Of a stretch of DNA of 41,893 bases, positions 5,316 to 11,811 are shown piece by piece (the stretch's first letter is position 1; each line of letters starts with the position of its first letter). The notes under the pieces are model-generated. The model was not told the origin of the DNA. It saw only the letters and a list, made by a program, of their open reading frames with translations, and made no database searches. The stretch is taken from the IMG/VR virus record IMGVR_UViG_3300027806_000011, positions 1-41,893 of that record; one strand, 5' to 3'. Source of the DNA: a virus. The position numbers and the translations under genes are program-made.

Positions 5316-6284
5316 ATGACAACAACACGCAGAATGTCAGCAAGTATTGCTGGCTCAGCAGTAACCGCAACATCCGCACAAGACGCAGCACAACAGGCTG
5401 GTCTTGACTGGCACGTATCGCTGGCTGACCTTGAAGCCCTAGCAGTAAACGATGAGGGTGTCAGCAGACTCCAAGTACCAAGCACATTCGCAACTGTACG
5501 TACCGACAAGGACGGCGGGCAGTCAGTGCTTGGCACTGTAGGTACACGATACCAAGTGTTTCAGAATGGAGATATGTTCTCTGCTCTAGATGCACTGGTT
5601 GATTCAGGTGAAGCACGATATGCAAACGCAGGTGAGCTGCGTGGTGGTGCTCAAGTCTGGATGCTTCTTGAACTTCCAAAGGAAGTCAAGATTGCAGGTG
5701 ACCCACATGCTGCTTACTTACTAGCACGAACCTCACACGATGGTTCATGCTCACTCGGTGTCACGCCAGTTGTGAACCGACTCTTCTGCTCCAACCAAAT
5801 CAGTGGCATCTTCCGTAAGGAATGTAAGTATTCCTTGCACCACACAACCAATGCCAAACTGCAGGTAGAGCAGATGCGTAAGATGCTTGACGTTATCTAC
5901 ACAGGTATCGAAACATATGAGATTGTCGCAGACAAGTTACTCAATGTATCGGTATCAGATACACAGGTGGAAGACATCTTCAAGAAGATGTGGACCATGC
6001 CAGCACTGGTCGAGAAGACACCGTACTTCAAACTCAGCACTGGTGAACGACGTACATACAACCGTATCACTGACGCTCGTAACACAGCGCTCAATATCTA
6101 CCAGCACAGCAGCACACAAGAGAACATCAAAGGTACTGCGTTCGGTGCGTTCCAAGCAATCGTCGAGTACCTTGACTGGAACTCACACAAGTCGGAGGCT
6201 ACTCGTGCAGAACGTGTAATCGCTGGCAAGTATGACCGACTCAAGAGCAAAGCTCTTGACCTAGTAACACAGGAGGTAGCGTGA
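5316..6284 (+). CDS. DUF932 / TIGR03299-type phage-plasmid protein, 322 aa
   Basis: Starts at ATG 5316 after AAAGGAA. The sequence matches the known pattern of the DUF932 family, often called phage/plasmid-like protein TIGR03299: an N-terminal region, VRTDKDGGQSVLGTVGTRYQ near residues 70-90, FSALDALVDSGEARYANAGE, GGAQVWMLLELP, then VVNRLFCSNQISGIFRK and a helical C-terminus. Members are frequent in phages and plasmids; their function is not established, though replication or recombination roles have been suggested. It is the longest early gene. It overlaps the next gene by four bases (GTGA) and carries an 8-bp hairpin with AAA loop at 6241-6259 close to its 3' end. Confidence 0.8.
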   Translation: MTTTRRMSASIAGSAVTATSAQDAAQQAGLDWHVSLADLEALAVNDEGVSRLQVPSTFATVRTDKDGGQSVLGTVGTRYQVFQNGDMFSALDALVDSGEARYANAGELRGGAQVWMLLELPKEVKIAGDPHAAYLLARTSHDGSCSLGVTPVVNRLFCSNQISGIFRKECKYSLHHTTNAKLQVEQMRKMLDVIYTGIETYEIVADKLLNVSVSDTQVEDIFKKMWTMPALVEKTPYFKLSTGERRTYNRITDARNTALNIYQHSSTQENIKGTAFGAFQAIVEYLDWNSHKSEATRAERVIAGKYDRLKSKALDLVTQEVA

Positions 6285-6535
6285 AACAATGGAAAGAACC
6301 AAAGGAATATCCCAATCCTCTACAGAAACATCTAGACCCGCAGTATGTACAGCCACAACTCACACCAAGGGTGGCGCAGTACATACTCAAGGCACTGGAT
6401 TATCTACACATCTATTCACAAAAGCATAACGAACCTGCTCTTATAGAGCAGCCATTGCACGATGATGCCGAGGGGTTCGTTACCGACGTAATCATCTACG
6501 CACCAGAGGAGAATGATGGGCAAACTAAAGAATAA
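6281..6535 (+). CDS. Hypothetical protein, 84 aa
   Basis: GTG start at 6281 with AGGAGG four bases upstream and a four-base overlap with the DUF932 gene. Pro- and Gln-rich start (KEPKEYPNPLQKHLDPQYVQ), a helix (RVAQYILKALDYLHIYSQKH), and an acidic tail. No family recognised. A 7-bp hairpin with TAT loop lies at 6435-6451. Confidence 0.72.
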   Translation: MKQWKEPKEYPNPLQKHLDPQYVQPQLTPRVAQYILKALDYLHIYSQKHNEPALIEQPLHDDAEGFVTDVIIYAPEENDGQTKE

Positions 6536-6743
6536 AAATACGCTGGAAGTCAAAGCCTCCCGACTGAAGATTGTTCCAGTCGGGGGCTGGACTTGGTACT
6601 GTGGGTATCACGATTCCTACGGATTAGGAGATGACGAGGACGAAGTCCTCTTCATGTCTGGTGCTCACATGCATTACCATATAATCGATGGTGATGTGTG
6701 CGAGCTTTACTATAAGGAGCACAAGGAAAGGAAAGAAGCATGA
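6516..6743 (+). CDS. Hypothetical protein, 75 aa
   Basis: Two adjacent ATGs (6513, 6516); the second is better placed behind AGGAG. Strand-rich start with Trp and Gly (VGGWTWYCGYHDSYG), an acidic run (DDEDE), a His-rich part (SGAHMHYHIIDG) and a basic tail. The His/Cys content suggests metal binding. No family recognised. A strong 10-bp hairpin (6557-6566 with 6577-6586) lies near its 5' end, with another at 6636-6650. Confidence 0.72.
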   Translation: MGKLKNKNTLEVKASRLKIVPVGGWTWYCGYHDSYGLGDDEDEVLFMSGAHMHYHIIDGDVCELYYKEHKERKEA

Positions 6744-6871
6744 TACATCTAACTAGCGTCATTCTTATCTGCGGTTACTGCAATGCAGAGATAGAGCGAC
6801 ACACAGAAGACGAAGCACGTGAAGCGCTGGCTGTACACCAGAAGTACGTGCAGTGTATGAAGGAGTACTGA
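6740..6871 (+). CDS. Small zinc-finger-like protein, 43 aa
   Basis: ATG 6740 overlaps the preceding stop (ATGA) and its own stop overlaps the next start (TGATG). AAAGGAAAG lies upstream. The sequence MIHLTSVILICGYCNAEIER contains CxxC, followed by a helix with two His and a later Cys (VHQKYVQC), a likely single zinc finger. No family recognised. Confidence 0.65.
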   Translation: MIHLTSVILICGYCNAEIERHTEDEAREALAVHQKYVQCMKEY

Positions 6872-7194
6872 TGTCACGTCCACGCCCGACGGAAATCAAG
6901 TTGGTTGCAAACCTACTTGACCCTGACAACACTAACTCCGAAAGTGCTGCGGAACTAGCGGTAGAAATCATCGAGGCTCTTGATGAATCAAGAGGTAAAC
7001 GTGATGCCTATGTTCTCGTAGGACAACTAGCACGTTGGGCTCCAGTCCAGGCGTGGGGTGAGTTCAGTACCAAACTACAGGCTGAGAAGTTCGTAAAGAA
7101 CTTATCGGCTGTAGATAAGAACGAACCAGGTAAGGCAGTAGTCTGTCGCTTGGAACTACCAGAAAAATTTTTGGAAAGGATTGGAGGTAAATAA
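6871..7194 (+). CDS. Hypothetical protein, 107 aa
   Basis: I chose ATG 6871 (one-base overlap with the stop before, AAGGAG five bases upstream) over the longer frame from 6853. It begins MSRPRPTEIKLVANLLDPDN; residues 8-45 are helical (ESAAELAVEIIEALDESRGK), then strands and a helix (WGEFSTKLQAEKFVKNLSAV). The layout, a short N-terminal helix then YVLVGQLARWAPVQAWGEFS, is seen in small phage proteins of unknown role. Hairpin at 6977-6994. Confidence 0.75.
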   Translation: MSRPRPTEIKLVANLLDPDNTNSESAAELAVEIIEALDESRGKRDAYVLVGQLARWAPVQAWGEFSTKLQAEKFVKNLSAVDKNEPGKAVVCRLELPEKFLERIGGK

Positions 7195-7337
7195 TGTGGA
7201 CGATTGTATACATTGCCATCGCTGCGTATGTCGCTTATCGTATAGGCAAACGCAAGGGTGAGCAGGAGATGTATCAGTTATGTAAGAACGCTGACCAAGT
7301 TCAGCGTGAGTTCTTCTCACGCATCAGCTTGAACTAG
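7194..7337 (+). CDS. Small single-pass membrane protein, 47 aa, last early gene
   Basis: ATG 7194 overlaps the previous stop by one base and follows TTGGAGG. Residues 3-17 (TIVYIAIAAYVAYRI) form a short membrane segment followed by a basic cluster (GKRKG) and a polar tail. No family recognised. It overlaps the end of the convergent glycosyltransferase gene by 14 bases and is followed at once by the operon terminator. Confidence 0.68.
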   Translation: MWTIVYIAIAAYVAYRIGKRKGEQEMYQLCKNADQVQREFFSRISLN

Positions 7338-8139
7338 AACCATCCGAAGGGGCGGGGGCTTGTGCCTCCGCCTCTTTTTCTTTACGCGCCTGAGCCTGCA
7401 TACTGTTTAGCATCGTAGCCCAATACAATTTATAGAACTCTTCATCGAATGCGAATCTCTTCATATGCTTTACTGTTGCACCAGTATGTGCATGAAGTGG
7501 AATGCCAGCCTCTTTCATCTTCATAAAGAACTGGATGTCCTCACCAATGAACGTATCCTTATCAGCATTAGCCTCGTCCATCGACTCAATAAAGAATGAG
7601 ATGTCACCATGGAACTCACGCATCTTGTCAGCCACTGACCTATGCATCAGAAGGAATCCAAACCCAGCGTAATCAACCTTCAACAACTGGTTGAATGGCA
7701 GAGGGTGGACGTATGACATCAGGTACTTGTCATCCTCATGCGCCATGAATACTGCAGGATATGGCTGCATGATTGAACTCTCCATCTGTTTGGAGATGAA
7801 GTAAGTTCCGCTAACAACAGGTCGCTCAACCTTGTGAGCAGACTTCCATACCAACTGCAAAGCTTCGTTCGTAAGAACGATATCGCTATCGACCCAGAGT
7901 AACCAATCAAAGTTAGTCTGCTTATGCCAGACATCGAATGCAGTCTGACGTTGTCTACCTATCTGATTACCTTGCACACGTTGTGCGCTAGTAATAGGTA
8001 GCCCAGCAGTTAACAGCGTGTACACCACGCCTTCCATAAACTTGCCATCGACTGTTCCATTGTCACACCAACAGACCATTATCTGGTCATTAGGTTCGCT
8101 GGTAACAGCTCGCTTTGCAGGGTTGCCTGACTTACCCAT
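7324..8139 (-). CDS. Glycosyltransferase, GT-A fold, 271 aa
   Basis: I chose ATG 8139 because GGGGAGG lies eight bases upstream; the frame extends further to 8196. A GT-A type enzyme: after a strand (MVCWCDNGTV) and helix come RQRQTAFDVW and the metal-binding DSD at residues 84-86 (LLWVDSDIVL). A later block (FIGEDIQFFMKMKEAGIPLH) has the Glu-Asp expected near the acceptor site, and HTGATVKHM a final metal His. It would transfer a sugar from an activated nucleotide sugar; phage targets can be DNA bases, virion proteins or host surface glycans, and the sequence does not say which. The C-terminus is a low-complexity Ala/Glu/Ser tail that also encodes the opposing operon's terminator. Confidence 0.75.
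   Translation of the reverse strand: MGKSGNPAKRAVTSEPNDQIMVCWCDNGTVDGKFMEGVVYTLLTAGLPITSAQRVQGNQIGRQRQTAFDVWHKQTNFDWLLWVDSDIVLTNEALQLVWKSAHKVERPVVSGTYFISKQMESSIMQPYPAVFMAHEDDKYLMSYVHPLPFNQLLKVDYAGFGFLLMHRSVADKMREFHGDISFFIESMDEANADKDTFIGEDIQFFMKMKEAGIPLHAHTGATVKHMKRFAFDEEFYKLYWATMLNSMQAQARKEKEAEAQAPAPSDGSSSS
7349..7383 (+). terminator. Rho-independent terminator of the rightward early operon
   Basis: An 11-bp stem with two G-U pairs (GGGGCGGGGGC at 7349-7359 with GCCTCCGCCTC at 7364-7374), loop TTGT, then a T-rich tract (TTTTTCTTT). It ends rightward transcription only; the minus strand lacks a T tract. It lies inside the 3' coding end of the convergent glycosyltransferase gene. Confidence 0.85.
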
Positions 8140-8302
8140 TGTGATTTCCTCCCCATCCAGTTCCCTTGAACTGTATACCTGGCGCTGTCCACACACGTGT
8201 CATGGTTCGATGACACTGGTCGCAGTCAGGACCAACTTCGAAATGTATATTGAATTCTTTCTTAAACGAACATTCTCTACATTCGTATTCGTATGTAGGC
8301 AT
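8132..8302 (-). CDS. FmdB-like zinc-ribbon protein, 56 aa
   Basis: Begins MPTYEYECRECSFKKEFNIH, the standard start of the FmdB-family putative regulators: MPxYEYxCxxC, then a second CxxC (C27, C30), and a C-terminal IQFKGTGWGG that matches the family's usual IxFKGSGF. The four cysteines should hold one zinc. In this family the protein is small and of unproven function. The start overlaps the stop of the sigma-like gene (TAATG), and the end overlaps the glycosyltransferase start, so all three are probably co-translated. Confidence 0.85.
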   Translation of the reverse strand: MPTYEYECRECSFKKEFNIHFEVGPDCDQCHRTMTRVWTAPGIQFKGTGWGGNHNG

Positions 8303-8940
8303 TAGTATGGTGTTGCCCCTCCGAGATACTCAGTTATATCTCTTAGTCCCTTGTTGATAATCTGCTCCACTCTTTGTGGAGAGATGTCCCATTCTTTTGC
8401 AATCTCAGCAAGAGGCGCATCAGTTGAGTATTTAGTTTTTAATATCTGATGTGTTCGTAAGTCTAGCTTCTTCATTGCTCTGTCTACATCAGCTAACATA
8501 GCCAAAAGATTATTACCTTCGTTCGGTTGCTTCTTTGCTTTAACGCCATGGATATCTGGGTCCATCACTTGGTTAGTTAAGTGAGCATCATCAGAACCAA
8601 TAACCTTAATAAGAGTTTCAATCATAGCCAAGCGGTAGAAGTATTCATCACCTAACTCATAACCAAGCGCACGAGCTTTCTCTTTGCGAGCGTATCGCTC
8701 GCCTGCTCTGCGTATGAATGTGCTGAATGCTTTGTATCCTTGCTTGCGTTCTATCTCATCCTCACGCATTAGGTATTCGGATACTTTATCTTTACGCTTC
8801 CATGCATATTCATTCATAGCCTGCTTAACATCTTCAAGCTCAACAAACCTGTGATATCTTTTTGCTATACCCCAAGCAATGGTGCTTGTTATGTCATTGA
8901 TTGCAGACCAAATCTCATGGTCTTTATCTAGGTCAGTCAA
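8302..8940 (-). CDS. Sigma-factor-like transcription protein, 212 aa
   Basis: The C-terminal 50 residues (LDLRTHQILKTKYSTDAPLA, then EIAKEWDISPQRVEQIINKG) match region 4 of sigma-70 factors: a helix-turn-helix that binds the -35 box. The N-terminal half is helical and basic, with no clear regions 2.3-2.4 for -10 recognition. It could be a divergent phage sigma factor for late genes, or a region-4-only regulator. It is in the replication operon, so it would be made before late genes, and terL has no obvious host-type promoter. Alternative: a generic HTH DNA-binding protein. Confidence 0.6.
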   Translation of the reverse strand: MTDLDKDHEIWSAINDITSTIAWGIAKRYHRFVELEDVKQAMNEYAWKRKDKVSEYLMREDEIERKQGYKAFSTFIRRAGERYARKEKARALGYELGDEYFYRLAMIETLIKVIGSDDAHLTNQVMDPDIHGVKAKKQPNEGNNLLAMLADVDRAMKKLDLRTHQILKTKYSTDAPLAEIAKEWDISPQRVEQIINKGLRDITEYLGGATPY

Positions 8941-9220
8941 GGGATTTCACCAAGTATTCAACAGACCTAAGCATTAATTTAATATCATCATTGAGTAAAC
9001 CAAGAGCACGATTGTGATTAGAGCAAAGCAAGCCACGCACCTTGCCAGTTGCATGGTCGTGGTCTATATCAAGAGCTCTGCCTTCTGGCTTCTTGCCACA
9101 GATGTGGCAACCACCATCTTGTTCTTCAAGCATACGGTCGTAATCTTCCACGCTAATTCCATACATACGGATACGTGAGATACGTTGCTCTTCGTAAGTC
9201 TTATTCCGATTTCTTGGCAT
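8933..9220 (-). CDS. Recombination endonuclease VII (HNH Holliday-junction resolvase), 95 aa
   Basis: ATG 9220 is used; an in-frame extension to 9238 adds six residues. Residues 38-69 carry the endonuclease VII pattern: CHIC (C38, C41), LDIDHDHATG (D51-H56) and LLCSNHN (C66, H69). Four cysteine/histidine ligands form the structural zinc site, and the DHDH forms the catalytic HNH centre. The T4 homologue cleaves branched DNA before packaging. Here it lies with the Hjc-like resolvase (11458-11811) in one operon, giving the phage two junction-cutting enzymes of unrelated folds. Confidence 0.88.
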   Translation of the reverse strand: MPRNRNKTYEEQRISRIRMYGISVEDYDRMLEEQDGGCHICGKKPEGRALDIDHDHATGKVRGLLCSNHNRALGLLNDDIKLMLRSVEYLVKSLD

Positions 9221-9539
9221 ACTTAGCCCACACCCCACGCTGTACCATTAGTGCGATGATGGCGTAATTAGCCAGGTCAACAAACGAATCTTCAAGAGAT
9301 TCGTTCTTAGGTTTCTCTGACTTGGGACTATAGATAAGATTCTTTAATCTCTCTAGCTTGTCCGACATACGTACCATCAGCCCATTGGTTGCGCCACCTG
9401 GTGCATGCCAGATGTTGTATGGACCGTAATCAATTTGTTTCTTTACTAGAATCGCAAGCAATTCATCGTAGATTTTTTGAGCATCCTCTTCGAATTGCAG
9501 GATGGTGGTATCTTCAGACAACGAGCTCCCTCTATTCAT
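9201..9539 (-). CDS. DUF1599-like nucleotide-modification-associated protein, 112 aa
   Basis: The core (YGPYNIWHAPGGATNGLMVR, MSDKLERLKNLIY, NESLEDSFVDLANYAIIALM) matches DUF1599, also described as nucleotide modification associated domain 1, an all-helical relative of MazG/dUTPase-type pyrophosphatases. Such proteins probably act on nucleotides; the exact substrate is unknown. The listed start is ATG 9539. A TTG six codons later has a better ribosome site (GAGGGAG), so the start may be 9521. It overlaps the neighbours on both sides. Confidence 0.7.
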   Translation of the reverse strand: MNRGSSLSEDTTILQFEEDAQKIYDELLAILVKKQIDYGPYNIWHAPGGATNGLMVRMSDKLERLKNLIYSPKSEKPKNESLEDSFVDLANYAIIALMVQRGVWAKYAKKSE

Positions 9540-10179
9540 CCAGTGCGTTAATCAACTTAGTTAACGCTTGAGCTCCTTGGCTGACAATTATACTATTAAC
9601 GTCACTATCAGGCGGTAGCGACACGCGGATGGCTTGAGGTATTGCATCAGATAAACGGCGGGCTAGTTCTTGTCCTGGGTTGGAACCATCCTCTTTGGCA
9701 TCATTATCGGTGGCTATAACAACGCGCCCAATGCCGTCAAAACAACGGCTAAAGTGAGGCTTCCAAGCATTAACGCCAGCCACAGCGACAGCAGGATGAC
9801 CAGCAAGGGTAGCAGATATCGCATCAATCTCTCCTTCTACAATCAATACTTCATGGACAGCATGAAGGATAGCACTGACATTATATAGGTGGTGCTTCTG
9901 ACCAGTAGGAATCATATACTTTGGGTCGCCGTCATCTATACGGCGGAACTTAAATCCAACCACACCTGACTCTGTTATGTATGGGATAGATAGATGATGC
10001 TTCAACCTATCCTCATGACCAGGTGCAGGGTCAACCACATACCCAAGCTTGAATCGTTCGGCTCCATCAAGGATGCCACGCTTCTCAAGGTATGCCTCGG
10101 CTGGTGAACCAGCAAGGTTGGCATGATATGTGTTGGCTGCTTTAGTCCAAAGGTCTATGAGCTTTTGATTTGGTTTCAC
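9532..10179 (-). CDS. DNA primase catalytic part, TOPRIM domain, 215 aa
   Basis: GTG start at 10179 behind AGGAG. Residues 10-100 match the TOPRIM-N segment of DnaG primases (AYLEKRGILDGAERFKLGYV, LSIPYITESGVVGFKFRRID, KYMIP). Residues 111-170 are the TOPRIM fold: VLIVEGEIDAIS with catalytic Glu115, and VVIATDNDAKEDG with Asp158 and Asp160 for metal. It lacks the N-terminal zinc finger of a full primase; that is encoded separately at 10706-11035. It would make RNA primers for host or helicase-recruited polymerase. The proteasome-like gene sits between the two halves, with four-base overlaps on each side. Confidence 0.85.
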   Translation of the reverse strand: MKPNQKLIDLWTKAANTYHANLAGSPAEAYLEKRGILDGAERFKLGYVVDPAPGHEDRLKHHLSIPYITESGVVGFKFRRIDDGDPKYMIPTGQKHHLYNVSAILHAVHEVLIVEGEIDAISATLAGHPAVAVAGVNAWKPHFSRCFDGIGRVVIATDNDAKEDGSNPGQELARRLSDAIPQAIRVSLPPDSDVNSIIVSQGAQALTKLINALDE

Positions 10180-10709
10180 TTCTTCTCCTGCCTATGCACT
10201 ACGAAAGGAGGAGCAGTATACACATCATTCTTCGCTGCAATCTGCAGCGCTTTCTTCCAGTTAGCACCAGATGCGAGAGCACCTATGGCATAGGAAGACC
10301 CAGAACCTAAGCCATAGATGCCATCGTCGCGTAGGAAGACTGAGTACGTATCATCTACTTCATAGATGGTTCCATTCACAGCCATTAAGAAAAGGAATTC
10401 ATATTCATCTGTCTTCTCATCATGAATGAATCCGTTATCACGTAAGCATTCACGCATATTAGGAATGACGGTTGTAATCATAAAATGATATATGTCTTTT
10501 GTGTTAGCTGGTATGGCTGGTGGTTTCCATATGTGTTGGACTATGTCACATGGTTGAGTTGTGCCAGCACCAGCGATTAGAAACTTACCGCGCTTAGTAA
10601 TCTTAGTTACGATTGGATGTGAGTAAGGGCGACCCTTCTCAGTTGTAGTTCTACTATCGGCTGCAATCAAGCAGCCGTCTGGTTCTTGAATACCAATGAT
10701 TGTTGTCAT
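10176..10709 (-). CDS. Proteasome/HslV-like Ntn peptidase, 177 aa
   Basis: Starts MTTIIGIQEPDGCLIAADSR. Removing Met exposes Thr as N-terminal nucleophile, with Asp18 (Asp17 when Thr is residue 1) and Lys36 placed as in HslV and proteasome beta subunits. Near residue 140 GLGSGSSYAIGALASG matches the family's conserved Gly-Ser-Gly and following helix. These enzymes form ring chambers and degrade unfolded proteins with an ATPase partner; no such ATPase gene is seen here, so it may act alone or use a host AAA partner. The gene is wedged between the two primase parts with ATGA and GTGA overlaps. It has its own GAGGT ribosome site. Confidence 0.8.
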   Translation of the reverse strand: MTTIIGIQEPDGCLIAADSRTTTEKGRPYSHPIVTKITKRGKFLIAGAGTTQPCDIVQHIWKPPAIPANTKDIYHFMITTVIPNMRECLRDNGFIHDEKTDEYEFLFLMAVNGTIYEVDDTYSVFLRDDGIYGLGSGSSYAIGALASGANWKKALQIAAKNDVYTAPPFVVHRQEKK

Positions 10710-11035
10710 CGAACTGACCTCAATCTAGGTGGAGTCCAACGACTACTGGACTTGCGTCCACGTGTCGGAGCTGGGCTCTTCGACTCCTTACCTATGTTCT
10801 TCTCTGCCCATTTACGAGCGTCTGAGTATGTTAAGTTTTCACGAGCCATGACAATCTGTATACCAGCGCCACGTCCGCTGCATGCATAACATACCCAGAC
10901 ACCCTTCTCCGAATTAACCGAAGCAGACTTATGTGAGTCATCATGTACAGGACAAAAGATGGATTTGTCCCCACCTAGCGGTAGGTCTAATCCGTAATGA
11001 CGAAAGACTGCTTCAAGAAATTCGGGTTGGTTCAT
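10706..11035 (-). CDS. DNA primase zinc-finger part, CHC2-type, 109 aa
   Basis: Residues 22-60 carry the DnaG zinc finger: FCPVHDD (C28, H31), SASVNSEKGVWVCYACSGRG (C49, C52) and IQIVM, all in family spacing. In DnaG this domain reads the template and sits N-terminal to the TOPRIM core in one chain. Here the frame stops after a basic tail (PTRGRKSSSRW), and the core is a separate gene 530 bases on. The two proteins probably associate to give one primase. Confidence 0.85.
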   Translation of the reverse strand: MNQPEFLEAVFRHYGLDLPLGGDKSIFCPVHDDSHKSASVNSEKGVWVCYACSGRGAGIQIVMARENLTYSDARKWAEKNIGKESKSPAPTRGRKSSSRWTPPRLRSVR

Positions 11036-11038
11036 GAC

Positions 11039-11419
11039 CTAATACCAATTCCTTTCCTGGTGAAACCTGTACGCTTCGCACCAAGTGTCGTATCGATGTA
11101 GCACATACTTGTGTGCTTCCTGTGTTTGTTTGAGTAATGACCACCCTGGTTTTGCCCAGAGTAATTGCCATACTCCACGTGCTCCACTCGACTTGTTGAG
11201 GGAGTCCACGTTGTATCGGCTCTCCTTGTATGCAATACGAATCGCACACTGAGCCTCGCGTTTGTTGGTTGTGACCTGTGTTAACGCCAACTCCACTCGT
11301 TCCTTTTTGTCCGTGACTACGGACAACTTCTTCTCGAATGTAAGTTCTGGTGATAACGCTTGGGCTGGTGCTGCTATCGGCAGCATCATTCCAAGTATAG
11401 TCACTAGCACTAACCGCAT
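11039..11419 (-). CDS. Secreted lysozyme-like transglycosylase, 126 aa
   Basis: ATG 11419 with AGAGG six bases upstream. Residues 1-22 (MRLVLVTILGMMLPIAAPAQ and AL) form a signal peptide. The mature part has a lysozyme-fold pattern: IRIAYKESRYNVDSLNKSSG with likely catalytic Glu66, then ARGVWQLL and a C-terminal Tyr-rich helix. It would cut peptidoglycan glycan strands outside the membrane. It is unusual for such an enzyme to lie among replication genes rather than with the holin and endolysin at 17-19 kb; early action on the wall is possible. Two cysteines (C58, C114) could form a disulfide. Confidence 0.72.
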   Translation of the reverse strand: MRLVLVTILGMMLPIAAPAQALSPELTFEKKLSVVTDKKERVELALTQVTTNKREAQCAIRIAYKESRYNVDSLNKSSGARGVWQLLWAKPGWSLLKQTQEAHKYVLHRYDTWCEAYRFHQERNWY

Positions 11420-11457
11420 AGTTACCTCTTTTCATTTTGTGAAACTCTGTCACAGCT

Positions 11458-11811
11458 TCACTGATGTCCATTGTAACCTGCCTGTTTTAGCAGATTCACC
11501 CAGAGTTCCGCAGGCATTACTGCATACGACTCTGAGATATTAGATGTGCCACGCTTTTTTATTAGCACAACTCCTGTTTCCGCATCCGCATGAATCATCT
11601 CATCCTCAAGTTCTTTTAGATAACCAGGGATGTTGATGCGTTTTTCATTCTTGCATTCTATAACAACACCATCGATACCATCAATGTCACCCACATCATC
11701 ATGGCGACCAGCACCGTAAGCTCGTTCAGCACATGGGTAGCCCATGCTGATAAGCCATTTGACTACGTCACGTTCGTACTGTGAGCCTTTGCGTTTGGAT
11801 GGTGTAGTCAT
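11458..11811 (-). CDS. Holliday junction resolvase, Hjc-like PD-(D/E)XK, 117 aa
   Basis: Matches the Hjc/archaeal-type resolvase layout: KGSQYERDVVKWL with Glu13, GDIDGIDG with Asp42, VVIECKNEK with Glu52-x-Lys54, then a helix and a strand with ETGVVLIKKR. These residues bind the catalytic metal. It would resolve four-way junctions or trim replication intermediates. Its start overlaps the stop of the 46-aa gene upstream (TAATG). Confidence 0.8.
   Translation of the reverse strand: MTTPSKRKGSQYERDVVKWLISMGYPCAERAYGAGRHDDVGDIDGIDGVVIECKNEKRINIPGYLKELEDEMIHADAETGVVLIKKRGTSNISESYAVMPAELWVNLLKQAGYNGHQ

Noticed and set aside
11013-11471. Alternative leftward 152-aa frame over the lysozyme-like gene
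   Set aside because: The 126-aa frame has a signal peptide, a catalytic motif and a ribosome site; the other frame is Ser/Thr/Gln-rich shadow.
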